Under the pieces are notes generated by a model that made no database searches, had not been told where the DNA came from, and saw only the letters and a list, made by a program, of their open reading frames with translations. From the NCBI GenBank assembly GCA_026914155.1, contig JAPPGH010000049.1, positions 62,001 to 126,000 of the forward strand: DNA of 64,000 bases. Reading direction: 5' to 3'. Shown here one piece after another: positions 56,421-64,000 of this stretch. The stretch's first letter is position 1, and each line of letters starts with the position of its first letter. The DNA comes from Candidatus Palauibacter rhopaloidicola (GTDB lineage: Bacteria; Gemmatimonadota; Gemmatimonadetes; Palauibacterales; Palauibacteraceae). Both the position numbers and the translations under genes were made by a program.

Positions 56421-57848
56421 CTACTTGTCGATCGGCAGTCCGCTGGGCACGGTCGCCGGCGCGAGGTGCGACAGGTCGCGCGCCGCGTCGTCCGTCAGCG
56501 ACTCGAGGAAGGCGACGAGGTCGTCCGCCTCCGCGTCGTCGAAGGCGACCGGGATGAGAACCGTGTCCCGCGTGGCGAGGATCTCGTCGAAGTTGTTGAG
56601 CAGCGTGCCCCGAAGTTCGGGATCCACCTGCGACACGTCGTAGTCCCGGAGACGGTTGTCGATGCTGTCGTAGTGGACGACGATCGCCTTCAGCGTGGCG
56701 AACTGCCCCGCGTGGCCGTACGGCCCCGTGAGTTCGACGTTGCGCATCGGCGGCGTCTTGAACAGGCGGCGGTGCGCCGGATCTCCCGTCACGCGCTCTC
56801 GGCCGAAGTCGTCGTTCCCGCCCGGTCCGTCGCCCAGCCCGGGGCCGATCTGCGGGATGGCCGCGTTGTGGTGCTCGTTGTTGCGGTCGTCGAACTGGTC
56901 GGTCTCGTGACACAGCATGCAGCGGATCGTCATGAAGCTCTTCGCGCCGCGCAGCGCCGAATCGCCGAGCTGGTCGTTGTCCCCCTTCAGGAACCGGTCC
57001 CACGGCGTGTCGATGAAGGTGAGTTCGGACACGTAGAAACCCGCGATCGCGTTCGCCGCGTGCGCGAAGGACATGTCATCGAACCCCGTACCGGGATACG
57101 CGGCCTCGAACATCGCCCGGTACTCCTCGATCTCCCCCAGCCGCGCCATGAGCGCCGCCCACACGCCGGTGAAGTCGTCATCCTCCAGCGCCGCCAGTTC
57201 GTTGTCGTCGCCGAAGCCGCGCATCTCCTTGCGCCGCAGCACCGGAATCATGGGCTGCGCCGAGAGCGCGCCGAACTCGAACACGGCCTGCATCTCGGGC
57301 GTCAGTTGATCCCCGGCCTCGGTCGCGATGGAGCCGTCCTCCGTTTCCTCCACGAATCCGTCCCAGAAGAACTGCGTCGAGAGATGGAGATTGAAGAGCG
57401 CGGGCGAGTTGCGCGGGATGAACTCGCCCTCGGGGTGCGTCCGGTTGGGACCCAGCCCGCGTCCCCCGACGCCGATCGAGAGCGACCGGCCGTCCCCCAT
57501 CGCGAAGCTGGGGAGGTGGCACGTCATGCAGGAGATGTCGCGGTTCCCGCCCAGAATGCGGTCGAATGCCAGAGCGCGTCCCAGTTCGACGAGTTCCGGC
57601 CGCACGGGGGGCGGCGGATCGAGCGGATCGAGGTTCCGGTGGTCCGCGAGCAGGCGCACCGTGTCGATGAGCATCGCCCGCACGACCTCCGGAGGAGGAG
57701 GTGGCGGCGGGGGCGGCGGTTCGGGTGGGGGCGCGGGCGGCACCGGCGGCGGGACCGGCGGCGTGACGGAACCGTCCCCGCAGGCGGCGAGGCCCAGCAG
57801 GAGTCCCGTGGCCGTGAAGGCGAGCGCCTTGCGAGTGCGATTCAACAT
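56421..57848 (-). CDS. Di-heme cytochrome c peroxidase (CcP/MauG family) with polyproline linker
   Basis: 475 residues. Lipobox LAAC near residue 23, then a ~25-residue polyproline stretch. The catalytic part has two heme sites: SCMTCH and RCMLCH. LAFDRILGGNRDISC, SPALFNLHLSTQFFWDGF and KTPPMRNVELTGPYGH are CcP marks. It would reduce peroxide in the periplasm, or oxidise a substrate as MauG does. The cupredoxin gene starts upstream in the same direction and could be its electron donor. ATG 57848 lacks a good ribosome site. Confidence 0.92.
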   Translation of the reverse strand: MLNRTRKALAFTATGLLLGLAACGDGSVTPPVPPPVPPAPPPEPPPPPPPPPPEVVRAMLIDTVRLLADHRNLDPLDPPPPVRPELVELGRALAFDRILGGNRDISCMTCHLPSFAMGDGRSLSIGVGGRGLGPNRTHPEGEFIPRNSPALFNLHLSTQFFWDGFVEETEDGSIATEAGDQLTPEMQAVFEFGALSAQPMIPVLRRKEMRGFGDDNELAALEDDDFTGVWAALMARLGEIEEYRAMFEAAYPGTGFDDMSFAHAANAIAGFYVSELTFIDTPWDRFLKGDNDQLGDSALRGAKSFMTIRCMLCHETDQFDDRNNEHHNAAIPQIGPGLGDGPGGNDDFGRERVTGDPAHRRLFKTPPMRNVELTGPYGHAGQFATLKAIVVHYDSIDNRLRDYDVSQVDPELRGTLLNNFDEILATRDTVLIPVAFDDAEADDLVAFLESLTDDAARDLSHLAPATVPSGLPIDK

Positions 57849-57885
57849 GCGGGAGACATATGCACCGGGGTCGCGGAAGCTCCCG

Positions 57886-58380
57886 TCAGGGACTTTCCAC
57901 GATGATTCGCACATCCATCATGTACTCGTGGTAGCGGCAGAAGAACACGTACTCGCCCTCGACCCTGGGACGGTAATCCCAGACCGTACCCGGCCGCAGA
58001 TCGTCGCTGTCCACCGCGTTCGCGCCCTCCGGGACCTTGCTGAACTCCACCCGGTGGATGTTCGTGCCGTTCTGCGTCCACGTGATGGTCGCGTGCCGCT
58101 TCACCGTCACCTGGGCTTCCTGATCGTGATTCCCGTCGGGATCGACGAACGTGTCGTCCAGGATGTCGAAGTTCGCGTCCGACCCGAAGGGTACCTCCAC
58201 TCTGGGCGGCGGCGGCGGTGGAGGCGGCGGAGGCGGCGGCGGCCCGACGGGCGGGGGCGGCGGCGGTGCAGGCGGAGGAGGCTCGATGGGCGTACCGACC
58301 GGGCCCTCGCCCGAACCGCCGCCCCCGCAGTTGAGGGCAATGCCCATCGCAAACAGCAGGGCTGGCCAACGACCCTTCAT
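57886..58380 (-). CDS. Plastocyanin/azurin-like cupredoxin lipoprotein with polyproline linker
   Basis: 164 residues. Lipobox IALNC near residue 18, a Gly/Ser spacer, then ~25 prolines before a ~100-residue cupredoxin fold. Copper ligands are the His in NIHRVEFS and Cys, His and Met in FFCRYHEYM, the C-x2-H-x2-M pattern of blue copper proteins. It would carry one electron, probably to the di-heme peroxidase 37 bp downstream. ATG 58380 has GGGAGGG upstream. The long proline linker should extend the domain away from the membrane. Confidence 0.88.
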   Translation of the reverse strand: MKGRWPALLFAMGIALNCGGGGSGEGPVGTPIEPPPPAPPPPPPVGPPPPPPPPPPPPPRVEVPFGSDANFDILDDTFVDPDGNHDQEAQVTVKRHATITWTQNGTNIHRVEFSKVPEGANAVDSDDLRPGTVWDYRPRVEGEYVFFCRYHEYMMDVRIIVESP

Positions 58381-58433
58381 TCAAGACCCTCCCAGGGGTA
58401 CCGCGCCCACGATCCGACCTGAAAAAATGAAAC

Positions 58434-58445
58434 GGCACGCGTGCC
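58434..58445. promoter_or_regulatory. 12 bp perfect palindrome between divergent genes
   Basis: GGCACGCGTGCC at 58434-58445 lies in the 126 bp spacer between the cupredoxin (minus) and TauD-like (plus) genes. It is a possible operator; no promoter boxes can be placed with confidence. Confidence 0.35.
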
Positions 58446-58506
58446 TCAGGCAAGCTCCGGCGGCCCGGCGTTGCTGCGGGGCCCGATCCGTTCAAGATTC
58501 GCCGGC

Positions 58507-59328
58507 ATGCGAACCTCACCCCATATCCGCCCCGTGACACCCGTCATCGGTGCCGAGGTCGACGGCGTGGACCTCGCCACCCTTGATGATGACAGCTTCG
58601 AGGTCATCCGCGATGCGCTGATGGCGCACTGCGTCCTCTTCTTCCGGGACCAGGACATCTCCATCGAGAGCCAGAAGGCGCTCGGGGCCCGGTTCGGCCA
58701 ACTCGTCGAGCACCCCAACGAGCCCGGCATCGCGGGACATCCGGAGGTGTTCCGGATCCATGCGGACGAGAACTCGGTGCGGGCGACCGGGGAGCGCTGG
58801 CACTCGGATGTGTCGTGCGACCCCATGCCGCCGATGGGTTCGATCCTGCGCCTGCACACGGTGCCCGAGAGCGGCGGCGACACGCTGTTCGCGAACATGT
58901 ACGCCGCCTACGAGGCGCTGTCGGACCGCATGAAGGCGCTGCTCGACGGCCTCACGGCGGTCCATGACGGCGGCCCGTTCTACCGGGAGGTGAACCGGCT
59001 CATCGGGCGCGACGACGGGGGCCGCTCGTACCCGTTGGCGGAGCATCCCGTCGTCCGCACGCACCCCGTGACGGGGCGGAAGGCGCTGTTCGTTAACGAG
59101 ATGTTCACGGTCCGCATCGCGGATCTGCCGCGGGGCGAGAGCATCGGGCTGCTCGACTTCCTCTTCCGGCACGTGCAGCGGCCGGATTTCCACTGCCGCT
59201 TCCATTGGCGCCCGCACTCCGTCGCCTTCTGGGACAACCGCTGCACGCAGCACCACGCGATCTGGGACTACTTCCCCGCCGTCCGCTCCGGCTACCGCGT
59301 CACCATCCGCGGCGAACGCCCCGCCTAG
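58507..59328 (+). CDS. TauD/TfdA-family Fe(II)/2-oxoglutarate dioxygenase
   Basis: 273 residues. Early TPVIGAEVDGVDLATLDDDSFEVIRDALMAH, the metal ligands His-Asp in ERWHSDVS, the distal His in NRCTQHHAIWDY and the Arg that binds 2-oxoglutarate (GYRVTIRGE) are all present. Members hydroxylate taurine, alkylsulphates, phenoxyacids and other small molecules; substrate is unknown. No sulphonate importer is nearby. ATG 58507 gives the normal family N-terminus. Confidence 0.9.
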   Translation: MRTSPHIRPVTPVIGAEVDGVDLATLDDDSFEVIRDALMAHCVLFFRDQDISIESQKALGARFGQLVEHPNEPGIAGHPEVFRIHADENSVRATGERWHSDVSCDPMPPMGSILRLHTVPESGGDTLFANMYAAYEALSDRMKALLDGLTAVHDGGPFYREVNRLIGRDDGGRSYPLAEHPVVRTHPVTGRKALFVNEMFTVRIADLPRGESIGLLDFLFRHVQRPDFHCRFHWRPHSVAFWDNRCTQHHAIWDYFPAVRSGYRVTIRGERPA

Positions 59329-59355
59329 CCGCGCGGCCGTGGCGGATAGCGGCCG

Positions 59356-59413
59356 ATTGTCGGTTAGGCTACCGTCCAATTGCTGGTTAGAGCGCCGTCC
59401 AATTGCCGGTTAG
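59356..59413. repeat. Three ATTG-YYGGTTAG repeats with 23 bp period
   Basis: Copies at 59356-59367, 59379-59390 and 59402-59413 differ only at the two central bases. The last ends 11 bp before the amidohydrolase ATG. Copies 2 and 3 share a longer 5' flank, CCGTCCA. Confidence 0.75.
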
Positions 59414-59424
59414 GAGTCCGGATC

Positions 59425-60744
59425 ATGCTGAAGCGCACTCCGATTTCGCTCAACGTGCTCGCTGTGGCGGCGATCCTCGGGGCCTGCAGCGGCGCCGACC
59501 CTGACTCCTCACCCGCGGCTGCGACGGAGGCGCCGGCGCTCGCGATCGTCGGGGCGACCATCATCGACGGCTCGGGCGCCGAACCCGTGCCCGGCGCGAC
59601 GGTCGTGCTCCGCGACGGGCGCATCGAATCCGTGGGACCGTCGGCGGAGGTCGAGATTCCGGCGGACGCCGAGGTCCTGGACGCGGCCGGGAAACACCTC
59701 ATTCCCGGTCTCATCAACGCGCACGGTCACGTGGGCGCGACCCTCGGCCTCGAGGGCGGGCACTACTCCCGGGACAACGTGCTGCGCCAACTCGAACTGT
59801 ACGCGAGCTACGGCGTCACCACCGTCGTGAGCCTCGGCGGCGACGAGCCCGCCGGCGTCGAGGTGCGCGAAGAACAGGACGTGCCGTCGCTCGACCGGGC
59901 CCGGCTCTATGTGGCGGGCGCCGTGGTGGCGGGGATCACGCCGGGGGCCGCGCTCGAGATGGTGAACGGGAACGCGGCGATGGGGGTCGACTTCATCAAG
60001 ATCCGGGTCGACGACAACCTCGGGAGCACGTACAAGATGACGCCGGACGTGTACGGAGCGGTGATCGAGGGGGCGCACGAACTCGGGCTTCCGGTCGCGG
60101 CGCACCTGTTCTACCTCGAGGACGCCCACGGGCTGCTCGACGCCGGGGTCGACTTCATCGTGCACAGCGTCCGGGATCGGGACGTGGACGACGCGCTCGC
60201 GACGCGGCTCATCGAAGCCGGCGTTTGCTACTCGCCGACGCTCACGCGCGAAGTCTCGACCTTCGTGTACGAGAGCGAGCCGGAGTTCTTCTCGGATCCC
60301 TTCTTCCTCGCCTCCGCGGAGCCGGCGGTGCTCGAAGCGCTGCGCGTCCCCGAGAGCATGGCGCGCTACCGCGAGAGCGAGTCGGCCCAGCGCTACAAGG
60401 AGGCGCTCGCGCAGGCCCAGGAGAACCTCGGCGCGCTGTCCGACGCCGGCGTGACCATCGCCATGGGCACCGACACCGGCCCGCCCGCGCGCTTCCAGGG
60501 CTACTTCGAGCACATGGAACTCGCGCTCATGGCGGAGTCCGGCATGTCGCCGATGGAGATCCTCGTCGCCTCCACGGGCGACGCCGCACGCTGCGCGGGA
60601 CTCGAAGGCGTCGGCACGATCGAGGCCGGCAACTGGGCGGACCTCATCCTCCTCAACGCGGACCCGCTGGAGGGCGTCGAGAACCTGCGCGCGATCGAAT
60701 CCGTCTGGATCGCCGGCAACGAGGTGCCGTCGGTCTCCGGCTAG
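59425..60744 (+). CDS. Amidohydrolase-family lipoprotein
   Basis: 439 residues. Lipobox ILGAC near residue 20. The TIM barrel has the metal-binding HGH in LINAHGHVG, the carboxylated Lys region in VDFIKIRVDD, AAHLFYLEDAHG and IVHSVRDRD, and the Asp in TDTGPP. N- and C-terminal strands form the usual composite beta-sandwich. Likely a metal-dependent hydrolase of cyclic amides or peptides outside the cytoplasm. Three direct repeats lie just upstream. Convergent with the PaaK-like gene. Confidence 0.88.
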   Translation: MLKRTPISLNVLAVAAILGACSGADPDSSPAAATEAPALAIVGATIIDGSGAEPVPGATVVLRDGRIESVGPSAEVEIPADAEVLDAAGKHLIPGLINAHGHVGATLGLEGGHYSRDNVLRQLELYASYGVTTVVSLGGDEPAGVEVREEQDVPSLDRARLYVAGAVVAGITPGAALEMVNGNAAMGVDFIKIRVDDNLGSTYKMTPDVYGAVIEGAHELGLPVAAHLFYLEDAHGLLDAGVDFIVHSVRDRDVDDALATRLIEAGVCYSPTLTREVSTFVYESEPEFFSDPFFLASAEPAVLEALRVPESMARYRESESAQRYKEALAQAQENLGALSDAGVTIAMGTDTGPPARFQGYFEHMELALMAESGMSPMEILVASTGDAARCAGLEGVGTIEAGNWADLILLNADPLEGVENLRAIESVWIAGNEVPSVSG

Positions 60745-61994
60745 CTCCGGCCCCGTTCGCGGAGGTCGACGATCGGAGGGGCGTCGTCGGGGATCGTTCC
60801 CGGCTCGACGGCGCGGACTTCCACGCGGAGCCGGGTCGCTTCCCTGAGGCGGGCGGCGAGTGCGTCGAGATCGGGCTGCCCGTGGCCCGTGGGCTCTACG
60901 GAGACGACGAGGACGTCGCGATGGTCCTCCTCCGTGACCGACCCCTGGTAGCGCCGGACGCCGGGGGCGCCTTTGAGAGCTTCCGCCAGTTGCCGGGGAT
61001 GGACGAACATGCCGCGCACCTTCACGCCCTCGCCGGTTCGGCCCAGGAAGCCCGTCAGTCGGGGGGAGGTCCGGCCGCAGTGGCAGCCGTCGGGGCGGAA
61101 CGCCGACAGGTCGCCCGTGCCGAAGCGGACGAGCGGGTAGACCGGGTTGGGGCTCGTGACGACGACCTCGCCCGGTTTGCCGGGCGCGCACGGCGCGCGC
61201 GTGCCAGGGTCCAGCACTTCGACGACGACGCCCGGCGCGATGTGCCAGCCGTCCTTCGCCTCGCACTCGTAGCCGATGGCCCCGGCGTCGGCGGTCCCGT
61301 ACGCCTGAAAGACCGAGACTCCGTGGCCCTCCTGAAGCAACCTGCGGAGATCGGGAGGCAGGGGCGCGCCACTGACCAGCGCGCGGCGGAACGTGGCCGA
61401 GATCCCGTCCTCCCTCCCCCGCTCCAGGAGGGCGAGGAGGAACTGCGGCGTCCCCACGTAGCCGGCGGCGCCGATCTGTGACGCGAAGGCGGCCTGGGCC
61501 GACGTGTTCCCCACCCCGCCCGCCACGACCACGCACCCCACGGTGCGCAACCCCGCATCCATCATGTGACCGCCCGGGGTCAGGTGATACGAGAACGTGT
61601 TGAGCACCACGTCGCCGCGCTCGAACCCCGCCGCGCGGAACGCGGGCGCCATCCGCCAGTAGTCCGCCCGCTGGCCCTCGGGGTCGTTGATCGGGCCGGG
61701 GGAGCGGTGGATGCGCCGGAGCACGCCGACATCCACGCCGAGCATCCCGCCGAAGGGCGGCTGGGCGGCCTGCAGGTCCGGCAGGTCGTCCTTGGCCAGG
61801 ACCGCCACGTCCCGCAGCCCCGCCACGCCGCGCGGCTCGGGGTGGGCGACCCCGGCCGCCCGCAGGCGGACTCCGGCTTCCCCGCTGCGCTCGAGCGCCA
61901 GGCGGACGGCCCGGTCCGCCAGCGCATCCTGCGCCGCGCCCCAGTCGGGCGGCGCTTCCGCGGCGTCCAGGGGACGACGCCCCACCGTACTCAC
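60741..61994 (-). CDS. Phenylacetate-CoA ligase-like adenylate-forming enzyme
   Basis: 417 residues, PaaK-like. Features are the VSGAPLPPD segment, FQAYGTADAGAIGYE, FGTGDLSAF and the C-terminal TGFLGRTGEGVKVRGMFVHPRQL, where ATP and CoA-binding parts meet. It activates an aromatic or other carboxylate to a CoA thioester. The start GTG 61994 overlaps the livF-like stop (GTGA). Its operon with an importer suggests that the imported acid is activated on entry. The first ~60 residues are poorly conserved. Confidence 0.85.
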   Translation of the reverse strand: MSTVGRRPLDAAEAPPDWGAAQDALADRAVRLALERSGEAGVRLRAAGVAHPEPRGVAGLRDVAVLAKDDLPDLQAAQPPFGGMLGVDVGVLRRIHRSPGPINDPEGQRADYWRMAPAFRAAGFERGDVVLNTFSYHLTPGGHMMDAGLRTVGCVVVAGGVGNTSAQAAFASQIGAAGYVGTPQFLLALLERGREDGISATFRRALVSGAPLPPDLRRLLQEGHGVSVFQAYGTADAGAIGYECEAKDGWHIAPGVVVEVLDPGTRAPCAPGKPGEVVVTSPNPVYPLVRFGTGDLSAFRPDGCHCGRTSPRLTGFLGRTGEGVKVRGMFVHPRQLAEALKGAPGVRRYQGSVTEEDHRDVLVVSVEPTGHGQPDLDALAARLREATRLRVEVRAVEPGTIPDDAPPIVDLRERGRS

Positions 61995-62791
61995 GACAGC
62001 CACCGCTTGCGGCGGCGATAGTGCTTCACGTCGCGATACGATCGCCGCCCGATCTCGCTCAGGCCCAGGTAGAACTCGCGCACGTCCTCGTTGTCTCCCA
62101 GTTCCTCCGCGGAACCCTCCAGCACCACGCGGCCCGACTCCATGACGTACCCGTAGTCCGCGACGGAGAGGGCGAGGCGCGCGTTCTGCTCGACGAGAAG
62201 GATGGTCGTGCCCTCCTCCTCGGTGATCCGCCGGATGATTCCGAAGATCTCCCGCACGAGAATCGGCGCGAGCCCCAGCGACGGCTCATCCAGGAGCATG
62301 AGCCGCGGGCGGGCCATGAGCGCGCGCCCGAGCGCGAGCATCTGCTGCTCGCCGCCCGACAGGTAGCCCGCCCACTGGCGCTTCCGCTCCGCCAGCCGCG
62401 GGAAGTACCCGTAGACGCGCTCGAGGTCCGCTGGCACCCCGCCGCGGTCCCGGCGCGTGTGCGCACCGGCGAGCAGGTTCTCGTGCACCGTGAGGTGCTC
62501 GAACACGTGTCGCCCCTCGACGACCTGGAAGATCCCCCGGCGGACGATGCGATCGGCGGGGAGGTTGTGAATCTCGTGTCCGTCGAAGCGGATCGATCCG
62601 TCCGTGACCTCGCCGTCCTCGACCTTGAGCAGGCCCGAAATCGCCTTGAGCGTCGTCGTCTTGCCGGCCCCGTTCGAGCCGAGGAGCGCGACGATGTGCC
62701 CTTCCGGCACCTCGAGCGACAGTCCGCGCAGGACGAGGATCACGTCGTCGTAGAGGACCTCGACGCTGTTGAGTTCGAGCAGAGCGCTCAC
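61991..62791 (-). CDS. livF: Branched-chain-type ABC importer ATPase (LivF-like)
   Basis: 266 residues. Walker A is GSNGAGKTTT, signature YLSGGEQQMLALGRALM, Walker B LMLLDEPSLGLAP, and the switch His lies in LLVEQNARLAL. LivF pairs with LivG and the LivHM permease to import branched-chain amino acids or, in many operons, aromatic acids. The extra C-terminus (RSYRDVKHYRRRKRWLS) is longer than usual. GTG 62791 lies 5 bp after the binding-protein gene. Confidence 0.9.
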   Translation of the reverse strand: MSALLELNSVEVLYDDVILVLRGLSLEVPEGHIVALLGSNGAGKTTTLKAISGLLKVEDGEVTDGSIRFDGHEIHNLPADRIVRRGIFQVVEGRHVFEHLTVHENLLAGAHTRRDRGGVPADLERVYGYFPRLAERKRQWAGYLSGGEQQMLALGRALMARPRLMLLDEPSLGLAPILVREIFGIIRRITEEEGTTILLVEQNARLALSVADYGYVMESGRVVLEGSAEELGDNEDVREFYLGLSEIGRRSYRDVKHYRRRKRWLS

Positions 62792-62796
62792 CGAGC

Positions 62797-63984
62797 TCAA
62801 GGGGCTGTGAGGACGTCCGTCAGCGGGGTCCACCTTCCGTCTTCGGCCCGGAAGAGCCGGAGCCCCTTCGACCCCCGGTGGTCGCTCGGCGTGAAGGTGA
62901 GCGGCGGCCCCGCGCCGCCCGTGTCGAGCCCGTCGATCGTCTCCAGCGCCTGCTTGATGTTCTCTCCGGTCGGTTCCTGTCCCGCAGCGAGCACCCGCCG
63001 GATCCCCTCGACGAACACCGCCATCGTCCACCACCCCTGCGTGAACGCGTTCGTCTTCCCGGCGTAGTCCTCGCCCCGGGATTCGAGGTAGCCGCGGATG
63101 TCCCGGACCCCCGGCACATCGTCGGTGAGCGGCGCCCAGGGGATCGCCCCGACCACCCCTTCGGCCGCGTCCTCCGCCAGTCGCCACAGGAGCGCGTTGG
63201 CGCACCAGTTCAGGCACACGAAGGTGGCGTCGATCCCCAGCCCCTGCGCGTTCCGCAGGGCGACGGCCGCCGGCGCGGAGGTGTTCTGGAACACCACGTA
63301 CGTCGCGCCCGACTGGCCGATGCGGGAGAACTCCGCCGTGTAGTCCGTCGCGCCGCGCGGCATCTCGTAGGGCGTGACGTCGACGCCGATCTCCCGCGCG
63401 TAGTCCTCGCCCCCCTGCACCCAGGGCGACAGGCCGAACGGGCTCGCGTTGTGCATGAACGCGACGCGCGCGTTCCCTTCCCCGCCGTTCGCCCGGTGGT
63501 CCTCCGCGATCCAGCGCAGGACGATCCGGAACTGGTCGCTGTAGCTCGTCGCCACGAGGAAGTTGTAGGGCGATTCGTGCGCGTCTCCGAGCACATGGGA
63601 GAGCGACGCGGACGAGAACGGGATGCGGTCCTCGGCGATCCTCAGCCGGAGCGCCTCCGTGTCGCCCGTCCCCCAGCCCATGAAGATGAGCGCGCCCTCC
63701 TGCACGAACTGCGTGTAGAGCTGCTCGGCCCGGTCGACCTGGTAGCCGTAGTCCTGGTAGATGAGCCGGACCGGCCGTCCCCCGACGCCGCCCCGCGCGT
63801 TGAGCCACTCGACGTGCCCCTGCACCCCCTCGGCGTAGTCGAGCCCCACGTCGGCCGTCGGACCCGTGAGGTCGAAGATGGCCGCGATCAGGATCTCATT
63901 CTCCGCCCGCTCCCCCGAGCCCCCGCACGCGGCGAGCGCGACGGACAGGGCGACGCAACCTTGCCGGAATCGGCTGAAACGCAT
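62797..63984 (-). CDS. Branched-chain-type substrate-binding lipoprotein (LivK-like)
   Basis: 395 residues. Lipobox ALAAC near residue 20. The two lobes of a type I periplasmic binding protein follow (ILIAAIFDLTGPTADVGLDYAEGVQ, then AQGLGIDATFVCLNWC). Ligand cannot be deduced, but the linked PaaK-like ligase suggests an aromatic or other carboxylate. LivH, LivM and LivG are probably upstream, beyond the window. ATG 63984 leaves only 16 bp of upstream sequence. Confidence 0.88.
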   Translation of the reverse strand: MRFSRFRQGCVALSVALAACGGSGERAENEILIAAIFDLTGPTADVGLDYAEGVQGHVEWLNARGGVGGRPVRLIYQDYGYQVDRAEQLYTQFVQEGALIFMGWGTGDTEALRLRIAEDRIPFSSASLSHVLGDAHESPYNFLVATSYSDQFRIVLRWIAEDHRANGGEGNARVAFMHNASPFGLSPWVQGGEDYAREIGVDVTPYEMPRGATDYTAEFSRIGQSGATYVVFQNTSAPAAVALRNAQGLGIDATFVCLNWCANALLWRLAEDAAEGVVGAIPWAPLTDDVPGVRDIRGYLESRGEDYAGKTNAFTQGWWTMAVFVEGIRRVLAAGQEPTGENIKQALETIDGLDTGGAGPPLTFTPSDHRGSKGLRLFRAEDGRWTPLTDVLTAP

Positions 63985-64000
63985 GTCCGGACACCTCTTC

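Noticed and set aside
59356..59413. Short CRISPR or attachment site
   Set aside because: Repeats are 12 bp with near-identical spacers and no cas genes or integrase.
59509..61536. 675-codon minus-strand open frame
   Set aside because: It opposes the amidohydrolase, which has complete motifs, and overlaps the PaaK-like gene out of frame.

Overview
This window is a gene-dense stretch of a high-GC Gram-negative chromosome: no spacer exceeds about 200 bp, and neighbouring genes often share ATGA or GTGA junctions. An outer membrane is implied by LPS-export genes, a lipid A-type acyltransferase, two predicted outer-membrane barrels and many lipoproteins. Asp-box (BNR) proteins, beta-propeller lipoproteins, Tat-exported Gfo/Idh enzymes, ThyX and a PorX-type regulator together suggest Gemmatimonadota or a relative. 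That placement is inference from gene content, not from a marker phylogeny. I recognised no rRNA, tRNA, CRISPR array, insertion sequence or prophage.

Layout. 1-8.9 kb: a truncated BNR-repeat secreted protein, an FmdB zinc ribbon, a hypothetical protein, a type II topoisomerase A subunit, and a lipoprotein coupled to an Nramp-like transporter. 8.9-12.9 kb (minus): a small secreted protein, a beta-propeller lipoprotein, glpK and thyX. 13.0-17.6 kb: the replication/repair operon recF-dciA-gyrB (minus) and a PAP2 phosphatase. 17.6-19.3 kb: an XRE/ImmA-IrrE plus PIN module with an AT-rich promoter/operator. 19.3-27.5 kb: 3-hydroxybutyryl-CoA dehydrogenase, a helix-rich membrane protein with a slipin, thiolase, an isopropylmalate/isocitrate-type dehydrogenase, a TPR protein, a CorC/HlyC-type membrane protein and a small ORF.

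27.7-39.7 kb is an envelope locus. On the minus strand run a glycosyltransferase family 9 gene, a PorX-type response regulator/PglZ protein, an MsbA-type ABC transporter, an LpxL-type acyltransferase, a family 2 glycosyltransferase and a DUF3108 protein. Divergent from them, lptF-lptG are read from a strong promoter. A GDP-mannose 4,6-dehydratase and a UvrC-like GIY-YIG protein follow. Placing a PorX-type regulator inside LPS assembly genes is the most interesting arrangement in the window.

39.7-64 kb is metabolic and accessory: threonine ammonia-lyase, a vapBC module with three palindromic operators, a TVP38 membrane protein, a P1 peptidase, an outer-membrane barrel, a GMC oxidoreductase/gluconate-dehydrogenase-subunit-3 pair, a Tat-exported Gfo/Idh enzyme, a sodium:solute symporter, another barrel, a GH109-like lipoprotein, a TlpA-like lipoprotein, a di-heme peroxidase beside a cupredoxin (both on polyproline linkers), a TauD-type dioxygenase, an amidohydrolase, and part of a branched-chain-type ABC importer with a PaaK-like ligase.
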